A stretch of DNA of 64,000 nt from Halomicrobium zhouii. GTDB taxonomy: Archaea > Halobacteriota > Halobacteria > Halobacteriales > Haloarculaceae. The stretch's first letter is position 1; each line of letters begins with the position of its first letter. The stretch spans positions 868,001 to 932,000 of the forward strand of contig NZ_FOZK01000002.1 in NCBI RefSeq assembly GCF_900114435.1, in the 5' to 3' direction. Below, one piece after another: positions 44,034 to 52,473 of the stretch. The translations under genes were made by a program, and so were the position numbers. The notes below the pieces were generated by a model, which saw only the letters and a program-made list of their open reading frames with translations, was not told the origin of the DNA and ran no database searches.

Positions 44034-44661
44034 CCAACACCTCGAAAGCTCTCGGCGCGCTCTCTGGAGTCGGAATCGAGACCGCCACCACCCAGAAAGC
44101 CCTCGGCACGCTCTCTGGAGTCGGAATCGAGACCGCCACCACCCAGAAAGCCCTCGGCGCGCTCGACGCGCCCTGAGCGAGATATCCTCGCTCCTCCGTC
44201 GCTCGGATAGGGCCCGCTCAGGCCACGCGACCCCACCTCGCCCTTTCATTCCACCAGGAGAGCAAGCTCTCCTGAGCCTTGCGCTCACTCCGTTCGCGCA
44301 AGACACCAGGCCCTGCATCGCTCGCGCGATGAAACGCGCGACCGATTGAGTCCGCCACCCCTCCCCGGATTCGCGCCGTCCGGCGCGAATCACGCGTCCT
44401 GACCGCTCGGCAACCGCCCGGCCGGGAGGCCGTCTCGTCGGCCGACCCACCGACAGACTCGGCACACCTCGTCTTTCGAGCCCACACTCGCTTCGCTCGC
44501 GTGGAAGGGGAAGGGCAGGGCTGTGGTGTGGTGCTGGCCCTGGAGGAATGAAAGGGCGAGGCGTGGTCGGGGAAGCACGGACCCGCAAGCACCGAACGGA
44601 GTGAGGCGCGCAGCGTGGTCCGCGCGACCCGAGCGCGCCGAGGGCTTTCTGGGTGTTGGCG
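44034..44661. repeat. Dispersed inverted-repeat element D (longest copy)
   Basis: The element fills most of the gap 43971-44823. At the left are two and a half 51-bp units (spacing 51 from 44061 to 44112), each with a GAAAGCTCTCGGCGCGC-like end. A hairpin domain (44172-44179/44215-44222 with inner TATCC/GGATA) follows, then the box CCTCGCCCTTTCATTCC near 44237. The core contains the GGAC/GTCC-loop hairpin at 44368-44391, and the inverted box lies near 44543. The right end GCGCGCCGAGGGCTTTCT is at 44633-44650. Its core reads in the opposite direction to that of element B. No coding frame is credible. Confidence 0.9.
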
Positions 44662-44823
44662 GTGTCATTTCTTCCAGCAAAAGTCCCACGAACCACCCGC
44701 TCACCACACAGACACACGAATCATCCAGCCTCCACCACTCTCCATCGAAGCGTCTCCCCAGAGAGTCACGCACACGGTCCCGTCAGCTACAAGCCCGCGA
44801 GTCGAGTACGGCCACATCACGCT

Positions 44824-46389
44824 ATGGCGATAGAGCTGACGGGCGCGCACACGACGGCGCGCGTGCTGGTCGACGACGACTCGCTGTCCGAAGACGACTC
44901 ACTGGCCGAGAACGACTCGCTGTCCGAAGACGATTCACTGTCCGGGGACGAGTCGCTGGTCGAAGAGTCGGCGCTGGCCCAGATCCAGGAGCTGATCGAC
45001 CACCCGGCGTTCACCGAGCCGGTACGCATCATGCCGGACACCCACGTCGGTGCCGGCGCGCCGATCGGCTTCACTATGCCGCTGGCCGAGCGCATCGTGC
45101 CGAACATCGTCGGGGTCGACGTGGGCTGTGGGATGGCGGCAGCGAACCTCGGTGACGAACTTCCCCTCGCCGACGCGGAGCGCGAGCGGCGCGTCCGCGA
45201 GGCAGTTCCGATGGGCCGCAACGTCCACGACTACGACGACGCACCCCACCTGGTGAACGAGTTCCCGTTCGAGCGGGCCAACCGCGTCTTCGAGCGGTTC
45301 GACGAGGCCTTCGAAGCCCGGTTCGGCGAGCACGTCGACCCCATCGAGTTCGACTTCGAGGGGTACGACGGGAAGTACTTCGAGGCGCTCTGCGAGCGCG
45401 TGCTGGCCAGCCAGCGCCAGGGGATGGGGCACGTCATCCAGAGCGCCGGCACCCTCGGTGGCGGCAATCACTTCGTCGAGTTCGCCCGCGCCAGGGAGGC
45501 GGGCGACTACTGGCTGGTCGTCCACAGCGGGTCGCGTTACCTGGGGAAGTCCGTCGCCGAGTACTGGCAGGCCAGGGCCTCGGACCGGCGGAGCGTCGAG
45601 CAGATCCGCGAGGCGATTCCCGACGGCTACGGCGACTACCTCAAGTTCGACCCGGAAACGGTCGAGGGCCGCGACCTCTACGAGTGGGTCACGGGCGGCA
45701 AGGGCGAGTCACACATCCGGAAACAGCGAGTCCGCGACGACTTCGAGGGGAGCGACATCGAGGACGCCTTCGACGCGCTGTCGAAGCTCCGGCCGAGCGA
45801 CGTCGTGGCCGACGACGATGACAGTGACAATAGCGGCGACGCCGCCGACTCTCGCAACACCGACCTCGACTGGCTCGAAGGCCGGGAGGCCCACGGCTAC
45901 TACGTCGACATGCTGTTCGCCCAGCAGTACGCGCGCTGGAACCGCGAGCGAATGGTCGACGCCATCTGTGAGGCACTCGGCGTCGAACCGGCCGATCGGT
46001 TCCAGTCCATCCACAACTACGTCGACTTCGCGGACATGACGATTCGCAAGGGCGCGACGCCCGCCCGCGAGGGCCAGCGCCTGGTCGTCCCGTTCAACAT
46101 GGCCGACGGCTCGCTGCTGGCCCGGGGGAAGGGCAACGACGAGTACCACCAGACCGCGCCACACGGCGCTGGCCGAACGATGAGCCGCGGCGCCGCCAAC
46201 GAAACCATCGGGATGGACGAGTTCGCCGACGCGATGGACGGTATCTACTCCGAATCGGTCGTCGAGGCGGTCCGCGACGAGGCACCGATGGCCTACAAGC
46301 CCGCCGAGGCCATCGCAGAGGCCATCGAACCGACCGCCGAGGTGGTCGACTGGCTAGAGCCGGTTCACAACCTGAAGGCGACGGAGTGA
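44824..46389 (+). CDS. rtcB: RtcB-family RNA ligase-like protein
   Basis: This 521-residue protein has all major RtcB motifs. The Mn2+ Cys is in VGVDVGCGMA, then 'MGHVIQSAGTLGGGNHFVEF', the HSGSR block, 'SIHNYVDF' and the guanylated His in 'TAPHGAGRTMSRGAA'. RtcB joins 2',3'-cyclic-phosphate or 3'-phosphate to 5'-OH RNA, e.g. tRNA exons after intron removal. Residues about 17-48 carry an unusual acidic repeat of Asp-Asp-Ser-Leu units, and residues about 330-345 an Asp/Asn/Ser loop. It could be the tRNA-splicing ligase or a repair paralogue. Confidence 0.88.
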   Translation: MAIELTGAHTTARVLVDDDSLSEDDSLAENDSLSEDDSLSGDESLVEESALAQIQELIDHPAFTEPVRIMPDTHVGAGAPIGFTMPLAERIVPNIVGVDVGCGMAAANLGDELPLADAERERRVREAVPMGRNVHDYDDAPHLVNEFPFERANRVFERFDEAFEARFGEHVDPIEFDFEGYDGKYFEALCERVLASQRQGMGHVIQSAGTLGGGNHFVEFARAREAGDYWLVVHSGSRYLGKSVAEYWQARASDRRSVEQIREAIPDGYGDYLKFDPETVEGRDLYEWVTGGKGESHIRKQRVRDDFEGSDIEDAFDALSKLRPSDVVADDDDSDNSGDAADSRNTDLDWLEGREAHGYYVDMLFAQQYARWNRERMVDAICEALGVEPADRFQSIHNYVDFADMTIRKGATPAREGQRLVVPFNMADGSLLARGKGNDEYHQTAPHGAGRTMSRGAANETIGMDEFADAMDGIYSESVVEAVRDEAPMAYKPAEAIAEAIEPTAEVVDWLEPVHNLKATE

Positions 46390-46420
46390 GGATCGCTGGT
46401 CCGAGCCGCTCGCTCCCGCC

Positions 46421-46963
46421 TCAGGCGTCGAGCGGACCGGAAACCGACGACACCGACGGGACGAGGCCGTCCGCGTCGACGGTCTGGACCGTCGACCCGT
46501 CGATCTCGACGGTGACTTCGCTGATACTCCCGGGAATCACGGCCGTGACGACGACTCGCGAACCGGTCTGGCACTCGCCGTGTCCCGGGAGCGCGGCGGC
46601 CGCCGTCGCAGCGTCTCGGTCCGTTGCGTCGAGCGAGAGGACCAGCCGCTCGCGGCGTCTGTCGGCCGAAATAACGGGGACGTGATCCGCATCGTGGGCG
46701 ACGGTGGCGTTCATCGTCAGCGTCGTTCCGTCGGCCGCTCGGGACGCCTGAATCCACCCGTCTGCCGGGAACGGGCCGCTATCGAGGCACGTGGGCGCCG
46801 TGGTCGTCACCGAGAGGCCGTCCGTTCCGGCCGCGGATCCGCTGGGGTCCTTCCCGGCGACGGTTATGCTCGCCGGGCCGGTGACGAAGGCGAGCACGAC
46901 GAGGAGGGCAGCCACCACCGAAACCCGACTCCACCGTACTGACACAGTTGCGGATGTCTTCAC
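46421..46963 (-). CDS. Secreted or membrane-anchored protein of unknown function
   Basis: A 180-residue protein from GTG 46963 (MKTSATVSVRWSRVSVVAALLVVLAF); GTG 46945 and an upstream GTG 46996 are alternatives. A positively charged start and one hydrophobic segment form a Sec signal or anchor. The rest is a beta-rich Thr/Ala/Asp domain with two conserved-looking Cys residues (APTCLDSG and HGECQTG), which may form a disulfide outside the cell. It is convergent with rtcB. The family is not recognised. Confidence 0.65.
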   Translation of the reverse strand: MKTSATVSVRWSRVSVVAALLVVLAFVTGPASITVAGKDPSGSAAGTDGLSVTTTAPTCLDSGPFPADGWIQASRAADGTTLTMNATVAHDADHVPVISADRRRERLVLSLDATDRDAATAAAALPGHGECQTGSRVVVTAVIPGSISEVTVEIDGSTVQTVDADGLVPSVSSVSGPLDA

Positions 46964-47024
46964 CGAGACGACACAAAATAATTGAGGTTTCGGCACCGGA
47001 AACTGGCGTCACTCCCCGTCGTCG

Positions 47025-48215
47025 CTACAGCCCCAGTTCCCGCCCCAGCACCATCCGCTGTATCTCGCTAGTTCCTTCGCCGATCTCCATGAGTTTGGCG
47101 TCCCGGTAGAACCGCTGGGGCGCGAAGTCGGTGGTGTAGCCGTAGCCGCCGAGCACCTGGACGGCGTCCTCGGCGACCTCACGACAGATCTCGCTTGCGT
47201 CCAGTTTCGCCATCGAGGAGATCCGGGTCACGTCCTCGCCGTTATCGTACGCCGTCGCGGCCTTGTGCGTCAGCAGCCGCGCCCGTTCGATCTTCCGGTC
47301 CATCGCCACGAGCATGTCGCGGACGGCGTCGAACTTCCCGATCGGCTGGTCGAACTGTTCGCGCTCCTTCGCGTACGCGAGCGCCGCCTCGAAGGCGCCC
47401 TGGGCAAGCCCCACGGAGAGCGCGGCGATGGAGATGCGACCGCCGTCGAGCGTCGCCTTCGTCTGCTCCCAGCCCTCGCCCTCCTCGCCGAGCAGTCGGT
47501 CCGCGGGAATTCGGCAGTCGGTGAACTGTATCTCGCAGGTCGGCGAGGCGTTGAGCCCCATCTTGTCCCACTCCGTCGTCACCTCGAAGCCGTCGTCGTT
47601 CTCGGGGTCGACGATAAACGTGGAGATGCCGTCGTAGCCCGCGCCGGGTTCCGTGACGGCCTTCACGAGGATCGAGCCCGCGACGGAGGCGTTGGTGATG
47701 AACTGCTTGGTCCCGTTCAGGACGTACTCGCCGCCCTCGCGCCCGGCGGTCGTCTCATCTCCTTCGGAGTGAGACGTCGCTGAGCTCCGCTCAGCGGTAG
47801 TCTCCATGTCGCTGGCGTCGCTCCCGCTCCCCGGTTCGGTGAGCGCCCAGCCGCCGAGGTACTCACCCGTCGCCAGCGGCCGGAGCCAGCGTTCTTTCTG
47901 TTCGTCGTTCCCGAAGTTCTCGATGGGCTTCGACGCCAGCGACGTGTGCGCCGCGTAGGAGAGGCCGACGCTCCCGGACACCCGCCCGAGTTCCTCCGTC
48001 ACGAGCGCGTACATCAGCTGGTCGCCGCCGAGGCCGCCCCACTCGTCCGCGACGGGGACCCCGAGCATATCCAGGTCGGCGAGCTGGTCGAATATCTCCG
48101 CAGGAAACCGGTGTTCGTCCTCGATCTCCTGGGCTATCGGTGCGATCTCGGCCTCGCAGAACTCGCGGACGGAGTCGCGGATCATCCGGTGCTCGTCCGG
48201 GAGGTCGAAGTTCAT
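47025..48215 (-). CDS. Acyl-CoA dehydrogenase with a short in-frame insertion
   Basis: A 396-residue flavoenzyme (MNFDLPDEHRMIRDSVREFCE) that makes the alpha-beta double bond in acyl-CoA. The signatures 'GGWALTEPGSGSDAS' and 'VLGGYGYTTDFAPQRFYRDAKLMEIGEGTSEIQRMVLG' are present, and the catalytic Glu region is normal. Between METTAE and YVLNGTKQF is an extra hydrophilic Ser/Thr/Glu stretch encoded by two adjacent hairpins at 47752-47796. An upstream ATG at 48230 would add MNSTS. No electron-transfer flavoprotein gene is adjacent. Confidence 0.95.
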   Translation of the reverse strand: MNFDLPDEHRMIRDSVREFCEAEIAPIAQEIEDEHRFPAEIFDQLADLDMLGVPVADEWGGLGGDQLMYALVTEELGRVSGSVGLSYAAHTSLASKPIENFGNDEQKERWLRPLATGEYLGGWALTEPGSGSDASDMETTAERSSATSHSEGDETTAGREGGEYVLNGTKQFITNASVAGSILVKAVTEPGAGYDGISTFIVDPENDDGFEVTTEWDKMGLNASPTCEIQFTDCRIPADRLLGEEGEGWEQTKATLDGGRISIAALSVGLAQGAFEAALAYAKEREQFDQPIGKFDAVRDMLVAMDRKIERARLLTHKAATAYDNGEDVTRISSMAKLDASEICREVAEDAVQVLGGYGYTTDFAPQRFYRDAKLMEIGEGTSEIQRMVLGRELGL

Positions 48216-48327
48216 GGAGGTTGAGTTCATGGAGGGTGCTTAGTTCCGTGGGAACAAATAGCATTTCACGCACCCGGTGGTTCGACAGGAATTGTCGCGA
48301 CCGATGCCACGATGACCGTCAGCAATC

Positions 48328-48372
48328 CGAAAGCCCCGCCTGATTGGATTGCCACGTCGGGCGGGGCTTTCG
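48328..48372. repeat. Minimal inverted-repeat element E (hairpin)
   Basis: CGAAAGCCCCGCC (48328-48340) and GGCGGGGCTTTCG (48360-48372) form a 13-bp stem around a 19-base loop. Read outward on the right, the flank gives CCAACAACTCGAAAGCCC, matching the outer ends of elements A-D. It lies between acyl-CoA dehydrogenase and the kinase-like gene, both pointing away from it. It could be a minimal family member or simply a structured spacer; it is too far from any stop to be an obvious terminator. Confidence 0.75.
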
Positions 48373-48464
48373 AGTTGTTGGCAGTTCTGTTCTCTGGTTC
48401 ACGTCGAACACTCTATCCCCTAGAACCGAACCACTATGGCGGTCCCACACGTTACTGTGAGCAG

Positions 48465-49265
48465 ATGGCGTTTCGCCGATTCCTCCGCGGTCGCGTCCCC
48501 TGGGAGACACTGGAGGGGGTCGTGGCCGAGGTCGCGCGCCGGTACGACCAGCCCGGGGTCCGTGTCGAGTTCCTGGAGGCGGACAACTGGCTGTCGACGC
48601 CGATGGTGGTCGACGACGAGTGGTTCGTCAAGGTGGTCACCGAGCAGAACTCCGTCGTCCACGCACTGTTGACGGCCGGCCGGAACCTGGGGGCGTTTTC
48701 CTCCGGGCGCGAGGGCTTTTTCGAGCACTTCGGGACGCCGTACGAGATGGCCGAACACGAACTCGAAGCGACGCGGAAGATGCGCGAGATCGGCGTCAAC
48801 GCGCCCGAACCGGTCGAGGCCTTCGAGTACGACGGCGTCGGCGTTCTGGTGCTGGAGTACCTGCCCGAGTTCGAGACGCTGGAGGAACTGGACCCCGACG
48901 TCGTCGCCGAGCACGCGCCGACGGTGTTCGACTTCCTCCACCGGATGCACGAGGCCGGCCTCGCCCACGGCGACTTCCGCGGCGAGAACGTGCTCGTCTC
49001 CGGCGGCGACCTCTACTTCATCGACGCGACGAACGTCCGGGACGAGGCCATCGAGGACGCCCGGTCCTACGACCTGGCCTGCGCGCTCGGGGCCCTCGAA
49101 CCACTGGTCGGCGCCCGCGTCGCCGTTCCCGCAGCGGCGGCTCACTACGACTCGGCGGCGCTGCTCTCGGCCGAGGAGTTCCTCGACTTCGTCAACATCC
49201 GCCCGGACCACGACTTCGACGCCGCGGCGCTCAAGGGCGAAATCGAAAAGGTAGCGACTGCGTGA
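48465..49265 (+). CDS. RIO-like/Bud32-like protein kinase
   Basis: A 266-residue protein from ATG 48465 (MAFRRFLRGRVPWETLEGV). The kinase core includes a probable ATP Lys in 'EWFVKVVTEQN', a hinge 'GVLVLEYLPEFETLEEL', the catalytic loop 'MHEAGLAHGDFRGENVLVSGGDLYFIDATNV' (HGDxxxxN and the metal-binding Asp in FID). This short loop is the RIO/Bud32 style. The N-terminal 50 residues are an extra domain. The substrates are unknown. Confidence 0.88.
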   Translation: MAFRRFLRGRVPWETLEGVVAEVARRYDQPGVRVEFLEADNWLSTPMVVDDEWFVKVVTEQNSVVHALLTAGRNLGAFSSGREGFFEHFGTPYEMAEHELEATRKMREIGVNAPEPVEAFEYDGVGVLVLEYLPEFETLEELDPDVVAEHAPTVFDFLHRMHEAGLAHGDFRGENVLVSGGDLYFIDATNVRDEAIEDARSYDLACALGALEPLVGARVAVPAAAAHYDSAALLSAEEFLDFVNIRPDHDFDAAALKGEIEKVATA

Positions 49266-49284
49266 GGGCTATCTTCGGCGAGAG

Positions 49285-49839
49285 TTACTCGGCGTCGGCG
49301 GGGACGTCGAAGTCGTGGAAGTGCTCCCCCTTCTCCTTCGAGAGGATGTTCAGCGCCGCGGCCGCCCCGTCACCGGCGGCGATGACCGCCTGCCACTCCT
49401 CGGCCCGGACCATCGCGCCGGTGGCGTAGGCGTCCGCGACGGAGGTCTCCATGTCCACGTCGACGTCGACGACGTCCTCGTCGGTGAACGCACAGCCCAG
49501 ACTCTCCGCGAGATCGCGCTTGGCACCGGTCGCGAGGACGAGGTACGGCGCTTCGTGCTCGCCGTCGTCGGTCGAGACAGTGAAGCCGTCGTCGCTCGCG
49601 GCGACGTCGGTGACCTTCGCTTCGTGGAGGTCGGCGCCGAAGCCCTCGGCCTGGGCTCGAGCGTCCTCCACGAACTGCGTCCCGTCCTCGCTCTCGATGC
49701 CGAGGTAGTTGAACAGGTGCGCCTTGTGCATCCACGTCTCGTCCGTGTCGAAGACGACGGTGTCGAGGTCGTTCTTCGCGGTGAACAGCGCGGCGCTCAG
49801 GCCAGCGGGGCCGCCGCCGACGATCAGGACGTCTGTCAT
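49285..49839 (-). CDS. Thioredoxin-reductase-like flavoprotein lacking the NADPH/CxxC domain
   Basis: This 184-residue protein begins MTDVLIVGGGPAGLSAALFTAKNDLDTVVFD (FAD motif). Its end has the second FAD motif in short form (VADAYATGAMVRAEEWQAVIAAGDGAAAALNILS). The middle NADPH domain and the redox CxxC of thioredoxin reductase are missing, so only an FAD domain remains. Such half-size proteins are recurrent in haloarchaea. It may act as a flavin-dependent reductase with another partner. Confidence 0.88.
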   Translation of the reverse strand: MTDVLIVGGGPAGLSAALFTAKNDLDTVVFDTDETWMHKAHLFNYLGIESEDGTQFVEDARAQAEGFGADLHEAKVTDVAASDDGFTVSTDDGEHEAPYLVLATGAKRDLAESLGCAFTDEDVVDVDVDMETSVADAYATGAMVRAEEWQAVIAAGDGAAAALNILSKEKGEHFHDFDVPADAE

Positions 49840-49879
49840 ACGATCGAGTGGGGCCCACTCCGAGAAAAAGATGTGGTAC

Positions 49880-50359
49880 CTAGCCGAGGAGTTCCCGCGT
49901 CCGGCGGTGCCGGTATCGGAACATCGGTTCGAAGCCGACGACCGCGAAGGGGTCGACGACGCGACCGACCGGACCGCCGAGGAGTTCGTACTCGACGCGG
50001 TCGTGGACTAGCGTCCCCTCGCCCTCGGCGGAGAAGCGGTGGGTGTGCTCCCAGGACGCGAAGGGACCGTCGACCATCTCGTCGCGGAAGAGCGCGTGTC
50101 CGTCGCGTTCGCGCCGGTCGACGATCACCGAGGTCCAGCGCTGGCGCGGGCCGACGCCGAACGGCCGCACCGAGGAGACGATAGTTGCCCCCTTCTCCAG
50201 CACGTCAGGGTCCGGCTGACCGTCCGGGCCTGTCGCCTCCTCGATCCGGAGGTGCAGCCAGTCGGGGGTCAGGGCCTCGAGGCCGTCCCCACTGGAGTGA
50301 AACTCCCAGACGTCTTCGAGCGGCGCGTCGACGTGCGTGGACCGCTCGTACACGGGCAT
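49880..50359 (-). CDS. SRPBCC-fold lipid/ligand-binding protein
   Basis: A 159-residue protein (MPVYERSTHVDAPLEDVWEFHSSGDGLEALTPDWLHLRIEE) of the START/Bet v1-like SRPBCC superfamily, often called cell-division-inhibitor-like. The C-terminus 'EYELLGGPVGRVVDPFAVVGFEPMFRYRHRRTRELLG' is typical. It probably binds a hydrophobic ligand. An ATG 19 codons upstream (50416) is possible; I chose 50359 because the domain begins there. Confidence 0.85.
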   Translation of the reverse strand: MPVYERSTHVDAPLEDVWEFHSSGDGLEALTPDWLHLRIEEATGPDGQPDPDVLEKGATIVSSVRPFGVGPRQRWTSVIVDRRERDGHALFRDEMVDGPFASWEHTHRFSAEGEGTLVHDRVEYELLGGPVGRVVDPFAVVGFEPMFRYRHRRTRELLG

Positions 50360-50458
50360 GCCCGCTGGTTGGGCCTGGAGGTGGAAAACGACCTCGGTGC
50401 TGGTCAGTCGACCCATGTTGGCCGGCGGACCGCTGACGGCAGACGGTGTTCGGACGGG

Positions 50459-51301
50459 TCAGCGACGCTTCCCTTCACCGGCGCGTTCGAGGATCCGTTC
50501 GGCCTGGTGGATCTGCGGCGCGTCGATCATCTCTCCCTCGACGACGAACACGCCCCGGTCCTCGGCGTCGGCGTCCCGCTTCGCCGTCATGATGGTCCGG
50601 GCCCACTCGACCCGTTCCGGGTCCGGCCTGAACGCGTCGTGGATCGCGTCGATCTGTGCCGGGTGGATGGCGAGTTTCCCGTCGTATCCCAGGTGACAGC
50701 CCCGGCGGGCGTCGTCCCGGAGCCCCGCTTCGTCCTCGTATTTTGTGTAGTGCGTGTCGATCAGGTCGACGCCCGCGGCCCGACCGGCCAGGACCACGTG
50801 CTGGCGGGCGTAGGCCAGTTCCGACCCCTCGGCCGACCGCGTCGCGCCGATGTTGCCGGCGAGGTCTTCGGCGCCGAAGACAAGCGCTGACGTGGGTGCG
50901 GCGGTCGCGATGTCGGTCGCGCCCAGGACGCCCTCGGCGGATTCGACGAGCGCGATGACGGGCAGCGGCGCGTTGCGGTTCCGGAGCTTTCGGAACAGCA
51001 TCCTGACCTCGCTCGGGCCCGACGTCTTGGGGAGCATCACGCTGTCGGGCGCCGCGTCCTCGAGCACGGCGTCGAGGTCGTGGGTCGCTCCAGCGCCGAT
51101 GGGATTGACCCTCACACACAGCTCGCAGTCGGCGTCGAAGTCGGCGATGGCGTCCCGGACGACCTCGCGTGCGACGTCTTTCCGGTCTGGGGCGACGCCG
51201 TCTTCGAGGTCGAACACCACCGCGTCCGCGCCGCTCGTCGCCGCCTTGCGGAGTTTGTCTGGCTGGTCGCCCGGCGAGATGAGGACGCTCCTGCGGACCA
51301 T
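50459..51301 (-). CDS. HpcH/HpaI aldolase-citrate lyase beta family protein
   Basis: A 280-residue TIM-barrel enzyme (MVRRSVLISPGDQPDKLRKAA). CitE signatures are 'ADAVVFDLEDGVAPDRK', 'VRVNPIG', 'LPKTSGPSEV', 'LVESAEGVLGA', 'FGAEDLAGNIGATR' and 'GKLAIHPAQI'. The Mg2+ ligands are Glu and Asp in VESAEG and FGAEDL. Members cleave malyl-, citramalyl- or related CoA esters. The substrate here is uncertain. Confidence 0.92.
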   Translation of the reverse strand: MVRRSVLISPGDQPDKLRKAATSGADAVVFDLEDGVAPDRKDVAREVVRDAIADFDADCELCVRVNPIGAGATHDLDAVLEDAAPDSVMLPKTSGPSEVRMLFRKLRNRNAPLPVIALVESAEGVLGATDIATAAPTSALVFGAEDLAGNIGATRSAEGSELAYARQHVVLAGRAAGVDLIDTHYTKYEDEAGLRDDARRGCHLGYDGKLAIHPAQIDAIHDAFRPDPERVEWARTIMTAKRDADAEDRGVFVVEGEMIDAPQIHQAERILERAGEGKRR

Positions 51302-51467
51302 AGCCACCGTTCGCACCGAACGTACGTAACTTCGATTACCGATTAGCTCCCAGACTGCTGGTCGACGGATCGTTGAGTCGACACGACCGACGCGTACGGG
51401 CTGTCCAGTGCCGGAGAGCAGTGGATGGAGCCAGTACTACTAAGCGGAACCGAACTGAGTACAACAC

Positions 51468-52451
51468 ATGGAGTACAAACGACTCGGTACCACGGGACTG
51501 GAAGTCTCACCCATCTGCTTCGGCACCTGGCGCTTCGGCAAGGAACACGAGGACAGCGGGGTAATGGAGACCGACCGCGAGGGCGCTCACGAATTGCTCG
51601 ACGCCTTCGCCGACCGCGGGGGGAACTTCATCGACACCGCGAACGGCTACGGCGAGGGCCGCAGCGAGAAATGGATCGGCGAGTGGCTCGCGGACCGCGA
51701 CCGCGAGGACTTCGTGATCGCGTCGAAGTGCTACTGGTCCGACGTCTCGCGCTTCCAGGAGAACCTCTCGCGCAAGAACGTCCGCGCCGAAGTCGAGGGG
51801 TCGCTCGAAAAGCTGGACACCGACTACCTCGATATCCTCTACCTGCACCGGTTCGACGACGAGACGCCCATCGAGCGCACCCTGCGCACCGTCGACGACC
51901 TGATCAGCGAGGGCAAGGTCCACTACGTCGGCATCTCGACGTGCGACGCCTGGAAGCTCGCGAAGGGCCTCTGGAAAGCCGACGTCGAGAACTACGAAGC
52001 GTTCACCGTCACGCAGCCCCAGTACTCGGCCACCCACCGCGACCCCGTCGCAAACTATCTGGACGTCTGCGCCGACCAGGACCTCGCAGTGTGTCCCTAC
52101 TCGCCGCTCCACGGCGGCTTCCTCACCGGCAAGTACGAGCGCGTCGGCGACGGCGAAGTGGAGGCCCCCGACGGCTCCCGGGCCGACCTGGACGAGCACT
52201 TCGAGGACTGGTACCTCTCGGAGCGGGCCTGGGACGTCCTCGACGAGGTCCGCGCGGTCGCCGACGAGGCCGACGCGACGCCGGCTCAGGTCTCCCTGCG
52301 CTGGTTGATGGACCACGAGCGATTCACCTGCGTGCCGATCATCGGCGCACGGACCGTCGACCAGCTGGACGAGAATCTCGGCGCTGTCGACGTGGAACTC
52401 ACCGACGAGCAGTTCGAGCGCATCGACGCGGCCGGGCAGGCAGACGCGTAA
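51468..52451 (+). CDS. Aldo/keto reductase
   Basis: A 327-residue TIM-barrel NADPH enzyme. It starts MEYKRLGTTGLEVSPICFGTW. The catalytic Asp/Tyr are in 'NFIDTANGYGEGRSEKWIGEWL', Lys in 'VIASKCYW' and His in 'DYLDILYLHRFDDETPIE'. The NADP-binding end is 'PIIGARTVDQLDENLGAVDVELTDEQF'. It belongs to the AKR group of voltage-channel beta-like or general oxidoreductases. The substrate is unknown. Confidence 0.95.
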   Translation: MEYKRLGTTGLEVSPICFGTWRFGKEHEDSGVMETDREGAHELLDAFADRGGNFIDTANGYGEGRSEKWIGEWLADRDREDFVIASKCYWSDVSRFQENLSRKNVRAEVEGSLEKLDTDYLDILYLHRFDDETPIERTLRTVDDLISEGKVHYVGISTCDAWKLAKGLWKADVENYEAFTVTQPQYSATHRDPVANYLDVCADQDLAVCPYSPLHGGFLTGKYERVGDGEVEAPDGSRADLDEHFEDWYLSERAWDVLDEVRAVADEADATPAQVSLRWLMDHERFTCVPIIGARTVDQLDENLGAVDVELTDEQFERIDAAGQADA

Positions 52452-52473
52452 GCTCTCCGCCGCTTTCGCTTCT

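Noticed and set aside
44218..44773. Minus-strand frames in element D (e.g. 124 and 127 residues)
   Set aside because: They lie in a palindromic element whose other copies do not keep the frame, and the residues match hairpin DNA rather than a fold.
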